Positions 63,777 through 64,000 of a stretch of 64,000 nucleotides of DNA are shown one piece after another. Made by a program: the position numbers and the translations under genes. Under the pieces are notes generated by a model. That model made no database searches. It was not told the origin of the DNA and saw nothing but the letters and a program-made list of their open reading frames with translations. Each line of letters starts with the position of its first letter. Positions within the stretch are counted from its first letter, which is position 1. Origin of the DNA: Fundicoccus sp052116145 (GTDB lineage Bacteria > Bacillota > Bacilli > Lactobacillales > Aerococcaceae); the NCBI RefSeq assembly GCF_052116145.1, contig NZ_JBQKLQ010000004.1, forward strand, positions 62,001 to 126,000, in the 5' to 3' direction.

Positions 63777-64000
63777 GCTGGGCTTGATGGTAGAATTGAG
63801 GAAGTGATGACTGTACTTCAAGCACGGTGTTTTCAGTTTAGCGTGACGCTGCATTAGAGCTCTTAAATCGACTTCTAAAAGCACTTGTCCCTCAAACCCA
63901 CTATCATCTACCTCGACTCGAATCACCGTCAGTGTATTATGTCGAAATGCACGTTCGTCCAACCTTATATAGATATCTGGTTGACTGAACGTGAATGAAA
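63741..64000 (-). CDS. Unidentified partial ORF running off the window
   Basis: Open on the minus strand from beyond 64000 to a stop at 63741; about 86 residues are visible, including QPDIYIRLDERAFRHNTLTV and VDDSGFEGQVLLEVDLRAL. The last 20 residues are encoded inside repeat copy 5, so the natural C-terminus may have been replaced. I do not recognise the family. Confidence 0.4.
   Translation of the reverse strand, partial: SFTFSQPDIYIRLDERAFRHNTLTVIRVEVDDSGFEGQVLLEVDLRALMQRHAKLKTPCLKYSHHFLNSTIKPSGVVHLRFTTIK

Overview
The window looks like a chromosomal accessory region of a low-G+C Gram-positive bacterium of the order Lactobacillales (Carnobacteriaceae/Enterococcaceae/Lactobacillaceae-like). 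The grounds are strong AGGAGG-type ribosome sites, TTG/GTG starts, many PTS systems, PRD and RpiR regulators, A+T-rich spacers, and a sorbitol operon in the gutFRMCBA order known from lactobacilli. Genus cannot be fixed by reading alone.

Positions 1-33300 are mostly carbohydrate catabolism. (a) 399-9332: an RpiR regulator, a HAD phosphatase, a divergent L-xylulose-5-P/L-ribulose-5-P epimerase pair and a mannose-type PTS. Interleaved with the PTS are a 2-hydroxyacid dehydrogenase, a 6-phosphogluconate-dehydrogenase-like enzyme and a 3-keto-L-gulonate-6-P decarboxylase; together they read as a PTS route for a keto-sugar acid. (b) 9819-14919: sorbitol PTS operon, with its regulator frameshifted in an A8 run. 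(c) 15074-17058: two tandem HAD phosphatases and a fructose-6-P-aldolase-type transaldolase. (d) 17361-22924: LicT-type antiterminator, galactitol-type PTS, class II aldolase, a TIM paralogue and YjbQ. (e) 23266-32137: beta-glucoside/beta-glucan module (GH1, ROK kinase, ABC importer, DUF624, GH30, RpiR). (f) 32712-33274: MazEF.

Positions 33600-44200 are a decayed zone: intact thiolase and YczE-like genes, then a D-glucosaminate-like catabolic operon that lost its transporter and carries a frameshifted amidohydrolase. Further on are a beheaded sugar ABC permease, an ATPase with an internal deletion, a beheaded RtcB, a decayed second MazEF copy and short scars of an SDR gene. Direct repeats and an apparently undescribed dispersed hairpin repeat family are also found here (with more copies at the right end).

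Positions 45140-59764 are a tight ten-gene operon, visibly richer in G+C than its surroundings. It encodes a Gram-positive Pel-like exopolysaccharide system: a membrane EAL protein, an SDR-PelD fusion with a degenerate GGDEF but a kept RxxD c-di-GMP site, PelE-, PelA(DUF2194)-, PelF- and PelG-like proteins, two CotH-family proteins, a VTC-domain protein and a DUF4956 membrane protein. Matching 19-bp inverted sequences that look like insertion-sequence ends border the block on both sides. The right one abuts the surviving C-terminal part of a GH5 endoglucanase. That fragment is followed by a membrane diguanylate cyclase with GGEEF and a stand-alone EAL protein, so c-di-GMP synthesis, breakdown and reception all sit within 18 kb. 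The last kilobase holds a small membrane protein, two copies of the hairpin repeat and a partial minus-strand ORF.
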